A stretch of DNA of 64,000 nt, from positions 124,001 to 188,000 of the forward strand of contig NZ_JAIVFT010000006.1 of NCBI RefSeq assembly GCF_020829665.1, in the 5' to 3' direction. Both the position numbers and the translations under genes were made by a program. Positions within the stretch are counted from its first letter, which is position 1. The number at the start of each line of letters is the position of its first letter. Source of the stretch: Nostoc sp. CHAB 5824 (GTDB lineage: Bacteria; Cyanobacteriota; Cyanobacteriia; Cyanobacteriales; Nostocaceae). This document shows positions 27,800 through 38,057 of this stretch, in pieces. A model generated the notes under the pieces. The model worked only from the letters and a program-made list of their open reading frames with translations, was not told the origin of the DNA and did no database searches.

Positions 27800-29071
27800 A
27801 TGACATTTAAGCTCATGAAATTAGCTTCTCAATCTCAGTTATCATCGTGGCTGCCCTCGATACATCCCCAGGTCTGGATTTTCGCAATTGGTAGATTTCT
27901 CTCGGAAGTTGGCACCGGCTGTACCCTGTTTTACGCCCCCATCTTTTTTGTCAATCAAGTTGGTTTATCTGCAACCAGTGTCGGGGTAGCCTTGGGTAGC
28001 GCCTCAATTTCCGGCATTGTAGGGCGGATTATAGGTGGTTCTTTGGCTGATTCTGGACACTGGGGACGCCGCCGCACTTTGTTGCTAGCGACGGCGATTT
28101 CCGCAATTGCTTCTCTAGTTTTAGCTGCAACCAATAATTTTACTATTTTGGTAATTGGTAGCTTGATTAGCGGTTTAGGGATAGGTTTCTATTGGCCGGC
28201 GGCTGAAGCTGTTGTTGCTGATGCTAGCCAGATTGACAATCGCCGCGAAACCTTTGCGATCGCCCGACTAGCTGATAATCTTGGGTTAGCTATAGGAATT
28301 GTGCTAGCTGGGTTTTTGATAGCAATAATTGGGAGTTATCGATGGCTATTTGTCATTGATGCCATCTCTTTTATGGTGTTTTTTGGGGTTATTTATGTAG
28401 GAATTAGTGAAACTGAACAACAGCAAATAGGGGAATCTGAAAAGATAGAACATTTTGTTTCTTGGATGGCAGTATTAAGCGATCGCCGTTTCCTGGTCTA
28501 CATAGCAGTTAATATATTCTTCACAATCTATATTTCTCAAATCCACAGTACCCTGCCGCTTTACTTCAAAAACTTTGTTATAAAAAGTACTACCGAAGGA
28601 TTTGCTCAAACTACAATTAGCGTTCTCTTTGCTTGGCATCTGGTGTTCGCCATCGTCTGTCAGTTGCCTGTCACTAGCATCTTAAAACGCTGCTCTCACA
28701 CACTCGCACTAACTGTTTCTGCCATTCTCTGGGCAATTGGTTTTGGCCTCATTTGGGTAAGCGGCACTGCCCCATCTCATCATCTGGTTTGGGTAATATT
28801 GGCATTAGGAATATTTGCTGTGGCGATTGTCTCCTATACCCCATCTGCCGCCTCTTTAGTGACTGAGTTAGCCCCAGAAAATCAACGCGGCGTTTATTTC
28901 TCCATCAACGCTTTGTGCTGGGCTGTTGGCTCTTTTATTGGTCATCCCTTGGGTGGATGGGCATTAGATCAACCACAAATTATTACCAATAGTTACTGGC
29001 TATGCTTCATCTTGAGTGTGGCGATCGCTGTGGCAATTTTACAGTACCTCAATCGAATTTTGGCTGAGTAA
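27800..29071 (+). CDS. MFS transporter (drug/metabolite exporter type)
   Basis: 423 residues with about 12 hydrophobic segments in two bundles separated by a polar loop near residues 210-220. The MFS motif A is GRIIGGSLADSGHWGRRR between helices 2 and 3. Plasma-membrane proton-driven exporter; substrate not predictable. ATG 27800, no obvious RBS. Single gene, followed by the APH-like gene on the same strand after 160 bp. Confidence 0.9.
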   Translation: MTFKLMKLASQSQLSSWLPSIHPQVWIFAIGRFLSEVGTGCTLFYAPIFFVNQVGLSATSVGVALGSASISGIVGRIIGGSLADSGHWGRRRTLLLATAISAIASLVLAATNNFTILVIGSLISGLGIGFYWPAAEAVVADASQIDNRRETFAIARLADNLGLAIGIVLAGFLIAIIGSYRWLFVIDAISFMVFFGVIYVGISETEQQQIGESEKIEHFVSWMAVLSDRRFLVYIAVNIFFTIYISQIHSTLPLYFKNFVIKSTTEGFAQTTISVLFAWHLVFAIVCQLPVTSILKRCSHTLALTVSAILWAIGFGLIWVSGTAPSHHLVWVILALGIFAVAIVSYTPSAASLVTELAPENQRGVYFSINALCWAVGSFIGHPLGGWALDQPQIITNSYWLCFILSVAIAVAILQYLNRILAE

Positions 29072-29234
29072 TCACCAAAGTGGTATTATGCTCATATTTG
29101 GCGATTTTATAGGGAGTGAAATCATAGTGGTACGTTGATACAACAAACGGACAAATCATTTAAATCGCTGCGATCGGTCTAAAAGTCCGATAAATTTTGA
29201 TTTTTTGTTGGTTGTGATTGTGTCAGGATTTGCT

Positions 29235-30128
29235 GTGAATATTCCTTCCTTGTATCTCGAAAAAATTTGTGCTGTCTATCCCAATATTTCTATTGAGCAT
29301 CTTGACTTTAATCAAGATGGAATGGTTAACGATGTGGTAATTGTTAATCATGAGCTTGTATGTCGCTTTGCCAAAGATGACTGGGGAAAACAGGTACTTT
29401 CCCATGAAGCTAAGGTGTTGGAAGTGGTGCAAAAGTATGTTGAAATGCGAGTTCCGCACTTTGAACACCTGGAAGAAGGCTTTGCAAGCTACAGATTTAT
29501 TAGAGGTGAACCGCTATCCCGTAACACCTTGCTGAAGCTGACTGATGCATCACAAGCGCGTATTATCTCCCAACTAGCCAGATTTCATCAACAATTGCAC
29601 AGCATTCCAAATGAAGTTTTAGTTAATGCTGGGGTGTCTTCTTCTGGTGCAGAACGTTCTCGTGAAGATTGGTTGCAGTTATATAAGCAAGTTCAGGAAA
29701 CTCTCTTTCCTCATCTGTGGCGTCATCAGCAAAGTTGGATACACGAACTCTTTGCACCTGTAATTACAGGTGAACTTGACCTCAGCTACACAGCCGTACT
29801 GATCGATGGTGATAAGCCAGTGTACCACATTCTGTTTGACCCGATCTCAGAGAGCATCAGTGGTCTGATTGATTTTGGCACGGCTGGTTTGGGTGACGCA
29901 GCTTGTGATATTGCTGTGCAACTTGGCAATTACGGAGAAACTATTGTGCGGCGTATGGAAAGCGACTATCCCATGTTACCGGATGTCATAGACCGGGCGC
30001 GTTTCTGGGTGGGGACGCTTGAACTTCAGTGGGCTTTGGCTGGAGTAAAGTTTAACAATATCTCATTGTCGTTGGCACACATTGGTTTAGCCAGAGAGGT
30101 TCAACCTATAGGTACACAGTTAAATTAA
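29235..30128 (+). CDS. APH-like phosphotransferase with altered catalytic motif
   Basis: 297 residues from GTG 29235, chosen because AGGA lies 7 nt upstream; the frame is open back to TTG 29205. Aminoglycoside/macrolide phosphotransferase fold: N-lobe with RFAK and SHEAKVLEVV, C-lobe with IDFGTAGLGDAACDIA supplying the DFG metal site. The usual HGDLxxxN reads DGDKPVYH (Asp191-Gly-Asp193), so the catalytic Asp is kept while His and Asn are replaced. It may phosphorylate an unusual small molecule or be impaired. Neighbouring MFS exporter suggests a possible resistance or detoxification pair; that is inference. Confidence 0.82.
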   Translation: MNIPSLYLEKICAVYPNISIEHLDFNQDGMVNDVVIVNHELVCRFAKDDWGKQVLSHEAKVLEVVQKYVEMRVPHFEHLEEGFASYRFIRGEPLSRNTLLKLTDASQARIISQLARFHQQLHSIPNEVLVNAGVSSSGAERSREDWLQLYKQVQETLFPHLWRHQQSWIHELFAPVITGELDLSYTAVLIDGDKPVYHILFDPISESISGLIDFGTAGLGDAACDIAVQLGNYGETIVRRMESDYPMLPDVIDRARFWVGTLELQWALAGVKFNNISLSLAHIGLAREVQPIGTQLN

Positions 30129-30243
30129 CTTGTCATAGCCAATAACAAGAGGGCACGTTCGTTTAATTCTAGAGACTGGCGAAGTTGGGGAACAAAGTTT
30201 TTTATCTACTTCCCCTACTCACTGATTCATTTGCCTACATTCT

Positions 30244-30894
30244 TTATTGACGACGTTCTTGCAACTTACGATATACAGATTTCAAATCAACTTGATGATG
30301 AGCTAAGGCAACCAAAGTATGATATAGCAAATCAGCGACTTCACCTGCGATCGCATTTGCTTCATCATCCTTAAAAGCCATTACCACCTCAGCGGTTTCC
30401 TCACCGATCTTTTTCAAAATTTTGTTATCGCCACCTGCGAATAGTTTACAGGTATAAGAACTTTCAGTAGGATTATCGCGGCGATCGCATATTATTTGAA
30501 ATAATTGCGACAATGTATCCCCTGGTGGTGGGGCAATTTTTCCTTCTATTTGGTGAAAGCAACTGCGTTCTCCAGTGTGGCAGGCAATATCTCCTAACTG
30601 CTCTACACCTATGAGTAGCGCATCACTATCACAGTCATAACGGATACTTTGTACTTTTTGAATATGTCCAGAAGTCGCCCCCTTGTGCCACAATTCTTGC
30701 CGGGAACGGCTCCAAAACCAAGTTTCTTCAGTTTCTAAAGTCTTTTGTAACGACTCCTGATTCATCCACGCCATCATTAGGACAGTACCATCCAAATAAT
30801 CTTGGACAATTGTAGGCACTAGACCCCGTTCATCGTAACGAATTTGCTCAATAGGGATAGCGTAATGCAATGTGTGAGAATCGTAAGAAGACAT
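30244..30894 (-). CDS. hisIE: Bifunctional phosphoribosyl-AMP cyclohydrolase / phosphoribosyl-ATP pyrophosphatase
   Basis: 216 residues fusing HisI and HisE, steps 3 and 2 of histidine synthesis. HisI part (about 1-115): [21 protein letters not shown], metal-binding YDCDSDALL and [10 protein letters not shown]. HisE part (about 120-214): [20 protein letters not shown] with the acidic cluster GEVADLLYH. Cytoplasmic, Zn and Mg dependent. ATG 30894. No other his genes nearby, as usual for dispersed cyanobacterial his genes. Confidence 0.97.
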   Translation of the reverse strand: MSSYDSHTLHYAIPIEQIRYDERGLVPTIVQDYLDGTVLMMAWMNQESLQKTLETEETWFWSRSRQELWHKGATSGHIQKVQSIRYDCDSDALLIGVEQLGDIACHTGERSCFHQIEGKIAPPPGDTLSQLFQIICDRRDNPTESSYTCKLFAGGDNKILKKIGEETAEVVMAFKDDEANAIAGEVADLLYHTLVALAHHQVDLKSVYRKLQERRQ

Positions 30895-30995
30895 ACCAGC
30901 TAGTTTGCTCTAGTGAGAATAATTCATGGATTTACGATACCATTCAGAATAGGATAACTGGCATGTTTTTTTTAATTGAACTATCTTATCTAGCT

Positions 30996-31184
30996 CTAAA
31001 CAAGAGCATTCCGTTCCATAGCAGACTGCATCTTTACAGCACTCAACGCGACTTTGTGAGCTTTTGAAGCTTCGCCATACCAATGGATCGCCGAGTTAAA
31101 AGCTGCTCGGTAAAGATCCTGGTATGCTTCAGATAATCGAGTTTGAATATCTAAAGGCAAGTCTTTATTCGACTTGTATAACAT
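30996..31184 (-). CDS. ChaB-like small protein
   Basis: 62 residues. The core LYKSNKDLPLDIQTRLSEAY followed by YRAAFNSAIHWYG matches the ChaB domain, a small helical fold found in bacteria and in cyanophage/baculovirus genomes; the function is poorly known (first linked to the cation antiporter ChaA). ATG 31184. Soluble. Lies between hisIE and hemL, its transcription divergent from hemL. The family call rests on the AFNSA-W-Y pattern. Confidence 0.72.
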   Translation of the reverse strand: MLYKSNKDLPLDIQTRLSEAYQDLYRAAFNSAIHWYGEASKAHKVALSAVKMQSAMERNALV

Positions 31185-31294
31185 ATTATATTGTTGTTTT
31201 TTGGTTCAGCTAATTATATAGGATATAAATTCTAAGCAGTTTTTGACCCTATCCTAAGATAGAGCTTTTTATTGCCCACTGTTAGGAGAGAACC

Positions 31295-32593
31295 TTGGTA
31301 AATACCACAATTAAAACAACAAAATCACAAGAAGTCTTCGCTGCTGCTCAAAACCTCATGCCCGGAGGAGTGAGTTCTCCTGTTCGTGCCTTTAAATCTG
31401 TGGGCGGACAACCCATCGTTTTCGAGCATGTTAAAGGCGCATATATTTGGGATGTAGATGGCAACCAATACATAGACTATGTAGGCACTTGGGGGCCAGC
31501 TATTTGCGGTCATGCCCATCCAGAAGTAATTGCAGCCTTGCATGAAGCTTTAGAAAAAGGTACCAGTTTCGGCGCTCCCTCAGTCCTAGAAAATGTTTTG
31601 GCAGAGATGGTTATCGATGCCGTTCCTAGCATCGAAATGGTCAGATTTGTCAACTCTGGAACCGAAGCCTGTATGGGAGTTTTGCGGCTGATGCGGGCTT
31701 TTACTAAACGAGACAAAATTATCAAGTTTGAAGGTTGCTACCACGGACACGCCGATACGTTTCTAGTCAAGGCAGGTTCTGGTGTTGCTACACTTGGATT
31801 GCCAGACTCACCAGGAGTTCCTAAATCGGCAACTAGCACTACCCTAACCGCGCCTTTCAATGACTTAGAATCCGTCAAAGCCTTGTTTGAAGAAAATCGC
31901 GACGAGATTGCTGGCGTCATTCTTGAGCCAGTTGTCGGCAATGCTGGATTTATTGCACCCGACGCTGGCTTCTTAGAAGGATTACGAGAACTAACTCACG
32001 AGCATGGAGCGTTATTGGTATTTGACGAGGTGATGACAGGCTTTCGGATTGCTTACGGTGGCGCTCAGGAAAAATTTGGCGTCACTCCCGATTTAACAAC
32101 CTTAGGTAAGGTTATTGGTGGTGGTTTGCCAGTAGGAGCTTATGGCGGTCGTCGAGATATTATGTCAATGGTTGCGCCCGCTGGCCCTGTATATCAAGCT
32201 GGGACTCTTTCTGGTAATCCCTTGGCGATGACTGCTGGTATTAAGACTTTGGAATTGCTGCAAAAACCAGGTACTTACGAGTATCTTGACCGGATTACTA
32301 AAAAGCTAGCAGATGGTTTGCTGCAAATTGCCAAAGAAACTGGTCATGCAGTATGCGGTGGTCAAATCAGCGCGATGTTTGGCTTATTCTTTACCTCTGG
32401 CCCAGTTCATAACTACGAAGATGCGAAAAAGTCTGATACAGCTAAATTCGGACGTTTCCATCGTGGTATGTTAGAACGCGGTGTTTACTTAGCACCCTCT
32501 CAGTTTGAAGCTGGGTTTACGTCTTTTGCTCACACTGAAGAAGACATTGAGCAGACTTTAGCAGTTGCACGGGATGTAATGTCTAGTTTGTAA
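31295..32593 (+). CDS. hemL: Glutamate-1-semialdehyde 2,1-aminomutase
   Basis: 432 residues, PLP enzyme making 5-aminolevulinate from glutamate-1-semialdehyde, the committed C5 pathway to heme, chlorophyll and phycobilins. PLP lysine is Lys272 in [10 protein letters not shown]. Also visible: the cofactor site FDEVMTGFR, the NSGTEA loop and the N-terminal [17 protein letters not shown]. The start is TTG 31295 with AGGAG about 8 nt upstream, because no in-frame ATG precedes the conserved start. Length is normal. Monocistronic. Confidence 0.97.
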   Translation: MVNTTIKTTKSQEVFAAAQNLMPGGVSSPVRAFKSVGGQPIVFEHVKGAYIWDVDGNQYIDYVGTWGPAICGHAHPEVIAALHEALEKGTSFGAPSVLENVLAEMVIDAVPSIEMVRFVNSGTEACMGVLRLMRAFTKRDKIIKFEGCYHGHADTFLVKAGSGVATLGLPDSPGVPKSATSTTLTAPFNDLESVKALFEENRDEIAGVILEPVVGNAGFIAPDAGFLEGLRELTHEHGALLVFDEVMTGFRIAYGGAQEKFGVTPDLTTLGKVIGGGLPVGAYGGRRDIMSMVAPAGPVYQAGTLSGNPLAMTAGIKTLELLQKPGTYEYLDRITKKLADGLLQIAKETGHAVCGGQISAMFGLFFTSGPVHNYEDAKKSDTAKFGRFHRGMLERGVYLAPSQFEAGFTSFAHTEEDIEQTLAVARDVMSSL

Positions 32594-32883
32594 TCCTAAC
32601 CTAGTCAAAGTAGGGGAGTTAGTCCTTTGTGGTGAGTCCAGCGCTGTATGCGGGTTTCTCTCCGTAAGTGACTGGCTTTCTTCTCTTCTTTACGAGAGGC
32701 TGCGCCAACGAGGCGCTCCGCAAATGTAGCGTTAGCAACATAAGAGCGTCTAAGCGTTGTGTTAGCTGAAAGTACTGCAGCTTAGATTTTTGATGGTGCG
32801 TTACGCTTTCAGCTAACGCACCCTACTGGTGTGGCAAGGCTAAAATAGCGCATTAGATGTAGGTTGGGTTTCGTTCTCATTGG
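32594..32883. other. Repeat-containing gap after hemL
   Basis: Contains a dispersed repeat (GAGGCTGCGCCAACGAGGCG, about 32690-32725) and a complementary pair GCTGAAAG/CTTTCAGCTAACGCACC (about 32765-32822) that can fold. No gene. Confidence 0.5.
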
Positions 32884-33074
32884 TGTCAACTTAAGGTAAA
32901 AGCCAGTCTATAACAAGCTTTTAGAGATTGTCTCGTTGTCTCGTTCCCAGTCTGAGACTGGGAATGCCTAATTGGAGGCTCTACCGCAAGTCTTAAGGCA
33001 GAGCCGCGATTGAAGTGCATTTCCAGCCAGAGGCTAGAAACGAGGTTTTAAAGGAGTTTTTGCTTAAGTTGACA
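32884..33074. mobile_element. 191-bp MITE with TGTCAA termini (copy 2)
   Basis: Ends TGTCAACTTAAGGTAAAAGC and TTTTTGCTTAAGTTGACA are near-perfect inverted repeats. Internally there are CCCAGTCTGAGACTGGGAA and TTTCCAGCCAGAGGCTAGAA hairpin arms and a GGAGGCTCTACCGC segment, the same order as copy 1 at 14600. No coding capacity. The flanking sequence duplicates TTTCGTT-CTC on the left and TTTCGTTCCTC on the right, a possible trace of insertion. Confidence 0.78.
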
Positions 33075-33296
33075 CATATGTTTCGTTCCTCAACCCAACC
33101 TACAAATTTTTTTGCAAAAATTTAGTCTTGCCACACCAATAGGTTGAAATATTTGTGCCGACTTAGCCTAGTTGGCAATTTCATAGGATGGTTCTTACAA
33201 AAAAACCGTCCAAAATAACAATATCTGAACGGGCTTTTTTCTTATTAATACTTAATGCCAACCTAGTCTACTACAACTTGTACTTGTACCTAAAAA
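33075..33296. other. Gap before fasciclin gene with hairpin
   Basis: GGATGGTT (33187-33194) and AACCGTCC (33206-33213) form an imperfect hairpin that, read on the minus strand, carries a T run in the loop side. It may terminate the fasciclin transcript. Nothing else was recognised. Confidence 0.45.
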
Positions 33297-34127
33297 CTAC
33301 AAGTCAGGAGGCAAAATCACCTGATCAATTGCGTGGATTACACCATTGCTGCCTGTGATATCTGCCTGTGTCACTTTAGCATCATTAACAGTTACACCAG
33401 TAGTAGGATCAACTTTAACGTTGATTGCGCCACCTTCAAGGCTTTTAACTTCACCAGACTTTAAATCAGTGGACAATACCTTACCAGACACTACATGGTA
33501 AGTTAAAATCTTGAGCAATACTTCTTTATTGTCTGGCTTTAACAATTCTTGCAAAGCATCTGCTGGCAACTTAGCAAAAGCTGCATCAGTAGGTGCAAAA
33601 ATAGTTAAGTTATCTTTGCCTTGCAAAGCTCCAGTCAACCCTGCTGCTTTTAAAGCCTTAGTTAAGGTGGTAAAAGAAGCATTTGACTCTGCCAACGCTA
33701 ACAAGTTTTTACCTTGATTGTCGCTTGCCCCTGGCTCTGATGGAGTTGTAGTAGGTGTCTGAGTTGGTTGAGTTTCCGGGGTAGTACCTGGGGTGCGGGG
33801 TGTTGGTTCGCTAGGTGTAACATTACCACCACGGTTATAGGGAGGCTCATTGAAAATACTTGGTCTGGGATTTGTTACACCACTTTTCTGTGCTACTTGT
33901 TTGCGTTTGGTATTGCCCTTTTCTATTTCGGAAGCAGCTTCAGCAGGTGTGTATTGAGCGTTTACTTGAAGACGTTGGCCCTTATTATAGGGAGCTTCGT
34001 TGAAAATACTGGGGTTAGGATTTAGTGCCTGTTTCGCTTCAGATGGTAAAGTAATGAGGAGGCTAAAACTAGTAAATCCTGCTATGCCTGCCAACGTGGT
34101 CAGCAATTTGCTGTAATTTGTCTTCAT
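33297..34127 (-). CDS. Secreted fasciclin (FAS1) domain protein
   Basis: 276 residues from ATG 34127; a longer frame to 34190 adds a Cys-rich stretch before the signal peptide and is unlikely. Signal peptide (KLLTTLAGIAGFTSFSLLIT, cleavage near SEA). Two short repeats (NPNPSIFNEAPYNKG and NPRPSIFNEPPYNRG), a Thr/Pro-rich spacer, then one FAS1 domain (about 140-275) with the hallmark TIFAPTDAAFAKLP and GVIHAIDQVILPP. FAS1 domains mediate adhesion or surface contacts; the protein is probably periplasmic or in the sheath. Confidence 0.9.
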   Translation of the reverse strand: MKTNYSKLLTTLAGIAGFTSFSLLITLPSEAKQALNPNPSIFNEAPYNKGQRLQVNAQYTPAEAASEIEKGNTKRKQVAQKSGVTNPRPSIFNEPPYNRGGNVTPSEPTPRTPGTTPETQPTQTPTTTPSEPGASDNQGKNLLALAESNASFTTLTKALKAAGLTGALQGKDNLTIFAPTDAAFAKLPADALQELLKPDNKEVLLKILTYHVVSGKVLSTDLKSGEVKSLEGGAINVKVDPTTGVTVNDAKVTQADITGSNGVIHAIDQVILPPDL

Positions 34128-34858
34128 AAATTTTGTTTGTCTTTTTGTCCACACATTACATAAAGATTTATAACATTTTGCTATGCACAAAATCTAACTT
34201 AAGAGGAAAGTAAAATTATTCCTCCGAAGAGTCTGTGTTGATGAGGTTAAATATCTAACCTCGACTCACGCTTAACAAGGATAAAATATACTTAGCATAT
34301 ATTTCATGTAAATTGAGTAAATTTCCTTCATCACACCAAAAGAATTTAAAAAGCCTTACATGGTGTAGCGTAAACTCTAAGAAAGTGGAAAATCTCATAT
34401 TTACAAGTTATGATTTACAATAAGCTTTGATAAATATTTAGTTTTAAAGTAATCTTTTATACTAAAGATTACATAAATCAATATAGTTGATTCAAAAATC
34501 TTGAATTATATATTGGGCAAAAGCTGTAGTGTCTAAATTAACCATTGATTACCCAGTAAAGCCACATAAATTAAGTACCTAGATATACTAAAGTAGGCTA
34601 CCAGTTACGAAAATTAAAATAACTGCTGAATAGTCACGACTGAGCGGTTAAGTTGATTTTATGTATGCCCAATTAAATTATTTAATTATTTGATATTTTA
34701 ATAACTGAGAAAATAATATTTTTTCAATTGATAATTTTGCATAAGTTCAATTTTAATGTCAATTAGATTGACAATAAGCAACTAATGTCAAGAAAAATTA
34801 CTTTAACTAAAGATACAATTGTAAAGTTAAGAAGTTGGCCAGTTATAAGGTATACAAG
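34128..34858. other. AT-rich intergenic region
   Basis: 731 bp between divergent genes (fasciclin and GST), very AT-rich, no open frame worth calling and no clear repeat. Probably holds both promoters. Confidence 0.5.
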
Positions 34859-35653
34859 ATGCTGGAATTATACCAATGGGAACTATCTCAATACTCAGAG
34901 AAAGTACGCCTAATTTTAGATTTTAAAGGACTAGATTACCGCAAAATAGAGGTTACGCCTGGGATTGGACAAGTAGAACTGTTCCGGCTGACTGGTCAGA
35001 AACAAGTCCCAATATTAAAAGATCGTAATAGATATATTGCGGATTCTACGGAAATAGCTAAGTATTTAGACTTAGAGTATCCCGATCGCCCAATAATACC
35101 GCAAGATCCCAAAAAACGGGGTTTAACTTTATTAATAGAAGAATGGGCTGATGAGTCCATAGGCATAAAAAGTCGCAAAGCATTATTTGCAGCAATAAGT
35201 CAAGATCAAAATTTCCGCAAGTCTTTATTACCCACCTCAACACCAGATATATTTAAAAGTCTGGTTGAAGGAGTACCTAGTGATTTCCTGTCAGTATTGG
35301 GTTTTGGGGTAGGTTATAGCCCAGATGTGATACAGTCAGCGATCGCATCCTTAAAACAAGACTTAGAAGCGGTAACGTTATTATTGGCAGATAGTCCTTA
35401 TTTGACAGGAGATGAGCCGACTTTAGCTGACTTGGCAGTAGCAGGCTTATCGATATTGCTCAAGTTCCCCTCTGGCCCCTATCTAGATTTACCAGCTTCT
35501 ATTAGAGGTAAAGGATTGCCAATCTTTGCAGAGAATATTGATTATGAACCATTCTTTACATGGCGCGATCGCCTTTACGCCCAATTTCGCAAACCATTAA
35601 TCAGTACCACTCCACCAACGGGAAGTGCGCCAACTTCGATTCAGATTGACTAA
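34859..35653 (+). CDS. Glutathione S-transferase family protein
   Basis: 264 residues from ATG 34859; TTG 34835 is an upstream alternative. N-terminal thioredoxin-like domain (ELYQWELSQYSEKVRLILDF, cis-Pro in QKQVPILKD, and the SNAIL-equivalent ADSTEIAKYLDLEYP), then a helical C-domain with the capping motif PTLADLAVAGL. Longer than a minimal GST because of extra C-terminal residues. Detoxification or redox role; substrate unknown. It sits upstream of the HerA-like gene on the same strand. Confidence 0.88.
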   Translation: MLELYQWELSQYSEKVRLILDFKGLDYRKIEVTPGIGQVELFRLTGQKQVPILKDRNRYIADSTEIAKYLDLEYPDRPIIPQDPKKRGLTLLIEEWADESIGIKSRKALFAAISQDQNFRKSLLPTSTPDIFKSLVEGVPSDFLSVLGFGVGYSPDVIQSAIASLKQDLEAVTLLLADSPYLTGDEPTLADLAVAGLSILLKFPSGPYLDLPASIRGKGLPIFAENIDYEPFFTWRDRLYAQFRKPLISTTPPTGSAPTSIQID

Positions 35654-35709
35654 GTAATTGGGACTGGGGATTGGGGATTGGTGACTGGGAGATAATAACT
35701 CAAGACAAA

Positions 35710-35747
35710 TGACCAATGACCAATGACTAATGACTAATGACTAATAA
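35710..35747. repeat. Heptamer STRR before the HerA-like gene
   Basis: Two TGACCAA and three TGACTAA units. The upstream in-frame ATG (35737) of the next gene lies within the repeat, so repeat turnover could alter the apparent N-terminus. Confidence 0.8.
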
Positions 35748-35748
35748 A

Positions 35749-37479
35749 ATGAATTCGGGACAGCCATTAGGTTCGGTTATTCAAGGTTCTTTAACTGAAG
35801 GTTTAGAAGTACGATTGCATCCTGACATTTCTGTGGAAGATATGCGGGTGGGTAAGTTTCTTGTTGTGCAAGGGATGCGATCGCGCTTTTTTTGTATGCT
35901 GACAGATGTAGCATTGGGAGCTGCTAATGCACGAATTATTGCTAATCCCCCCAACTGGGAAGACACTTTTTTACGAGATGTTTTAGCCGGAAGTGGTACT
36001 TATGGTACTATCAACCTCGCGCCGATGTTGATGTTCACTCCCGAATCAGAAGAATCTTTCTCTCCAACAAATGGCAAATCGACAAACCCTTTCCTCCCAT
36101 CTGTGACGGGTTTGGCTTCATTTGTGCCACAAACCAGTACTACGATAGAATTGTTGCCTGTTAAAACTATTCCTAGCCACTTTAGCCAAGTTTACGAAGC
36201 AAGTGTTGACGATTTTCGCCGGGTATTTGGTTGGGAAGATGACCCCCAAAGGCGCAATTTTTCCATCGGCAAACCTTTGGATATGGATGTGCCCGTTTGC
36301 ATCGATTTAAACCGCTTTGTGGAACGGAGTAATGGGGTTTTTGGAAAATCTGGTACTGGTAAATCCTTTCTAACACGGTTACTTTTAGCTGGCGTTATCC
36401 GTAAAAGTGCGGCAGTAAATTTGATTTTTGATATGCATTCTGAGTATGGCTGGGAAGCCGTTGCAGAAGGTAAGAATGTAAATACAGTTAAGGGATTAAA
36501 GCAGCTTTTTCCTAGTAAGGTAGAAGTTTACACCCTCGACCCGGAATCGACAAAGCGCCGGGGTGTGCGTGATGCTCAAGAACTCTATTTGAGTTACGAG
36601 CAAATAGAAGTTGAAGATATTAAGTTATGTAGCCGAGATTTAGGACTCTCTGACGCAGCTTTAGATAACGCCAACATTCTGTATAGCGAATTTGGCAAGT
36701 CTTGGATTGTCCAGTTGCTGAATATGACTAACGAAGAAATCGAGATGTTCTGCGACGAGAAGCGCGGACACAAAGGCTCGATTATGGCATTGCAGCGCAA
36801 ACTCCTGCGGATGGATAGCTTAAAGTATATGCGAGCGGTTTGCCCCCAGAATTACATTAGTAAAATTGTCCAATGCTTGGAATCTGGGAAGAATGTTGTG
36901 ATAGAATTTGGTTCCCAGTCTAATATGCTCTCTTATATGTTGGTGACTAATATGATCACCCGACGTATTCACGAGCATTACGTCAAAAAAGCAGATAAAT
37001 TCCTGCAAAGCAAAAATCCTTGCGATCGCCCGACGCCATTGATGATTACCATTGAAGAGGCGCACCGTTTCCTTGACCCAGCTATCGTACAAAGTACTAT
37101 CTTTGGGACTATTGCCCGTGAATTGCGGAAGTATTTTGTCACACTTTTGGTAGTTGATCAACGCCCATCAGGAATAGATAATGAAGTTATGTCCCAGATT
37201 GGGACTCGCATTACCGCTTTGCTTAATGACGAAAAAGACATTGACGCGATTTTCACGGGTGTATCTGGTGGTGGCGGACTGCGATCGGTATTAGCAAAGC
37301 TAGACTCTAAGCAACAAGCTTTAATTTTGGGTCATGCTGTTCCTATGCCAGTAGTAGTGCGTACCCGTCCTTACGACGCAACTTTTTACGAAGAAATTGG
37401 GGAACCAGCCTGGGAAGAAAAACCTGACGCAGAAGTATTCGCCGCTGCTGAACTAGCCAAAGCTGACTTGGGATTCTAG
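35749..37479 (+). CDS. HerA-like ATPase (DUF87/FtsK-HerA superfamily)
   Basis: 576 residues from ATG 35749; the ATG at 35737 is inside a heptamer repeat. The N-terminal beta barrel (HAS-barrel-like, about 1-170) precedes a RecA-like ATPase: Walker A GKSGTGKS at 199-206, Walker B LMITIEEAHRF with Glu436, and a DQRPSGIDNEV sensor region. HerA motors are hexameric DNA translocases that work with NurA nuclease in archaea and with effector partners in some bacterial defence systems. No NurA, SIR2 or DUF4297 gene is adjacent, so the cyanobacterial role is unclear. Confidence 0.87.
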   Translation: MNSGQPLGSVIQGSLTEGLEVRLHPDISVEDMRVGKFLVVQGMRSRFFCMLTDVALGAANARIIANPPNWEDTFLRDVLAGSGTYGTINLAPMLMFTPESEESFSPTNGKSTNPFLPSVTGLASFVPQTSTTIELLPVKTIPSHFSQVYEASVDDFRRVFGWEDDPQRRNFSIGKPLDMDVPVCIDLNRFVERSNGVFGKSGTGKSFLTRLLLAGVIRKSAAVNLIFDMHSEYGWEAVAEGKNVNTVKGLKQLFPSKVEVYTLDPESTKRRGVRDAQELYLSYEQIEVEDIKLCSRDLGLSDAALDNANILYSEFGKSWIVQLLNMTNEEIEMFCDEKRGHKGSIMALQRKLLRMDSLKYMRAVCPQNYISKIVQCLESGKNVVIEFGSQSNMLSYMLVTNMITRRIHEHYVKKADKFLQSKNPCDRPTPLMITIEEAHRFLDPAIVQSTIFGTIARELRKYFVTLLVVDQRPSGIDNEVMSQIGTRITALLNDEKDIDAIFTGVSGGGGLRSVLAKLDSKQQALILGHAVPMPVVVRTRPYDATFYEEIGEPAWEEKPDAEVFAAAELAKADLGF

Positions 37480-38057
37480 ATAGTTATTTGTCAGTTGTCC
37501 TACCCTGCGGGAAGCCGCTGGCGCGTCTATGTCTTTTGTAAATGACTAATGACCAATGACTAATGACTAATTCGTGACATCCCTCCATCCTTATAGCAAA
37601 TTAAGTTCGGTTATCCGGCTAGTTTTTGGCAACAGAAGAGGGGTTTTTGGCGTCACTATAGATATAGTCAGTAATTTCAAGGAAGTTTAATTTTTTTTTG
37701 CAAATAGGCAATTTTGAATTATAATTAAAGATTTTATCTGAAAATACTTTACTATTTGCCTGATTTATCGTACTATAAAGATAAGTAGAACTCATACCGA
37801 CTTCGGATTTTTAGTTGCTGTCAGTAACTACCCAAAAGAAGAATTCTCAAAAACAACCAGCGTGCTTATATAGAGAGTAAAAATTTAGGAAAGGTAGGGG
37901 AACCTATCATTGGGGGCTTACCGTCTGAACAACGGCTGTATCAATTGATAATTACTTTTGATAGCTCCCGATATTTCGTGATAGATGTACTACCTTTATG
38001 CATCAATTTTAGTAAGAAAACATACATTGTGTTTACGGAGTAGAGGATAACGCACCA
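37480..38057. other. Intergenic upstream of sigma factor
   Basis: Contains a dispersed repeat (CCCTGCGGGAAGCCGCTGGC, about 37503-37530), a heptamer run of TGACTAA/TGACCAA (37541-37572) and an AT-rich leader of the sigma gene. No gene seen. Confidence 0.5.
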
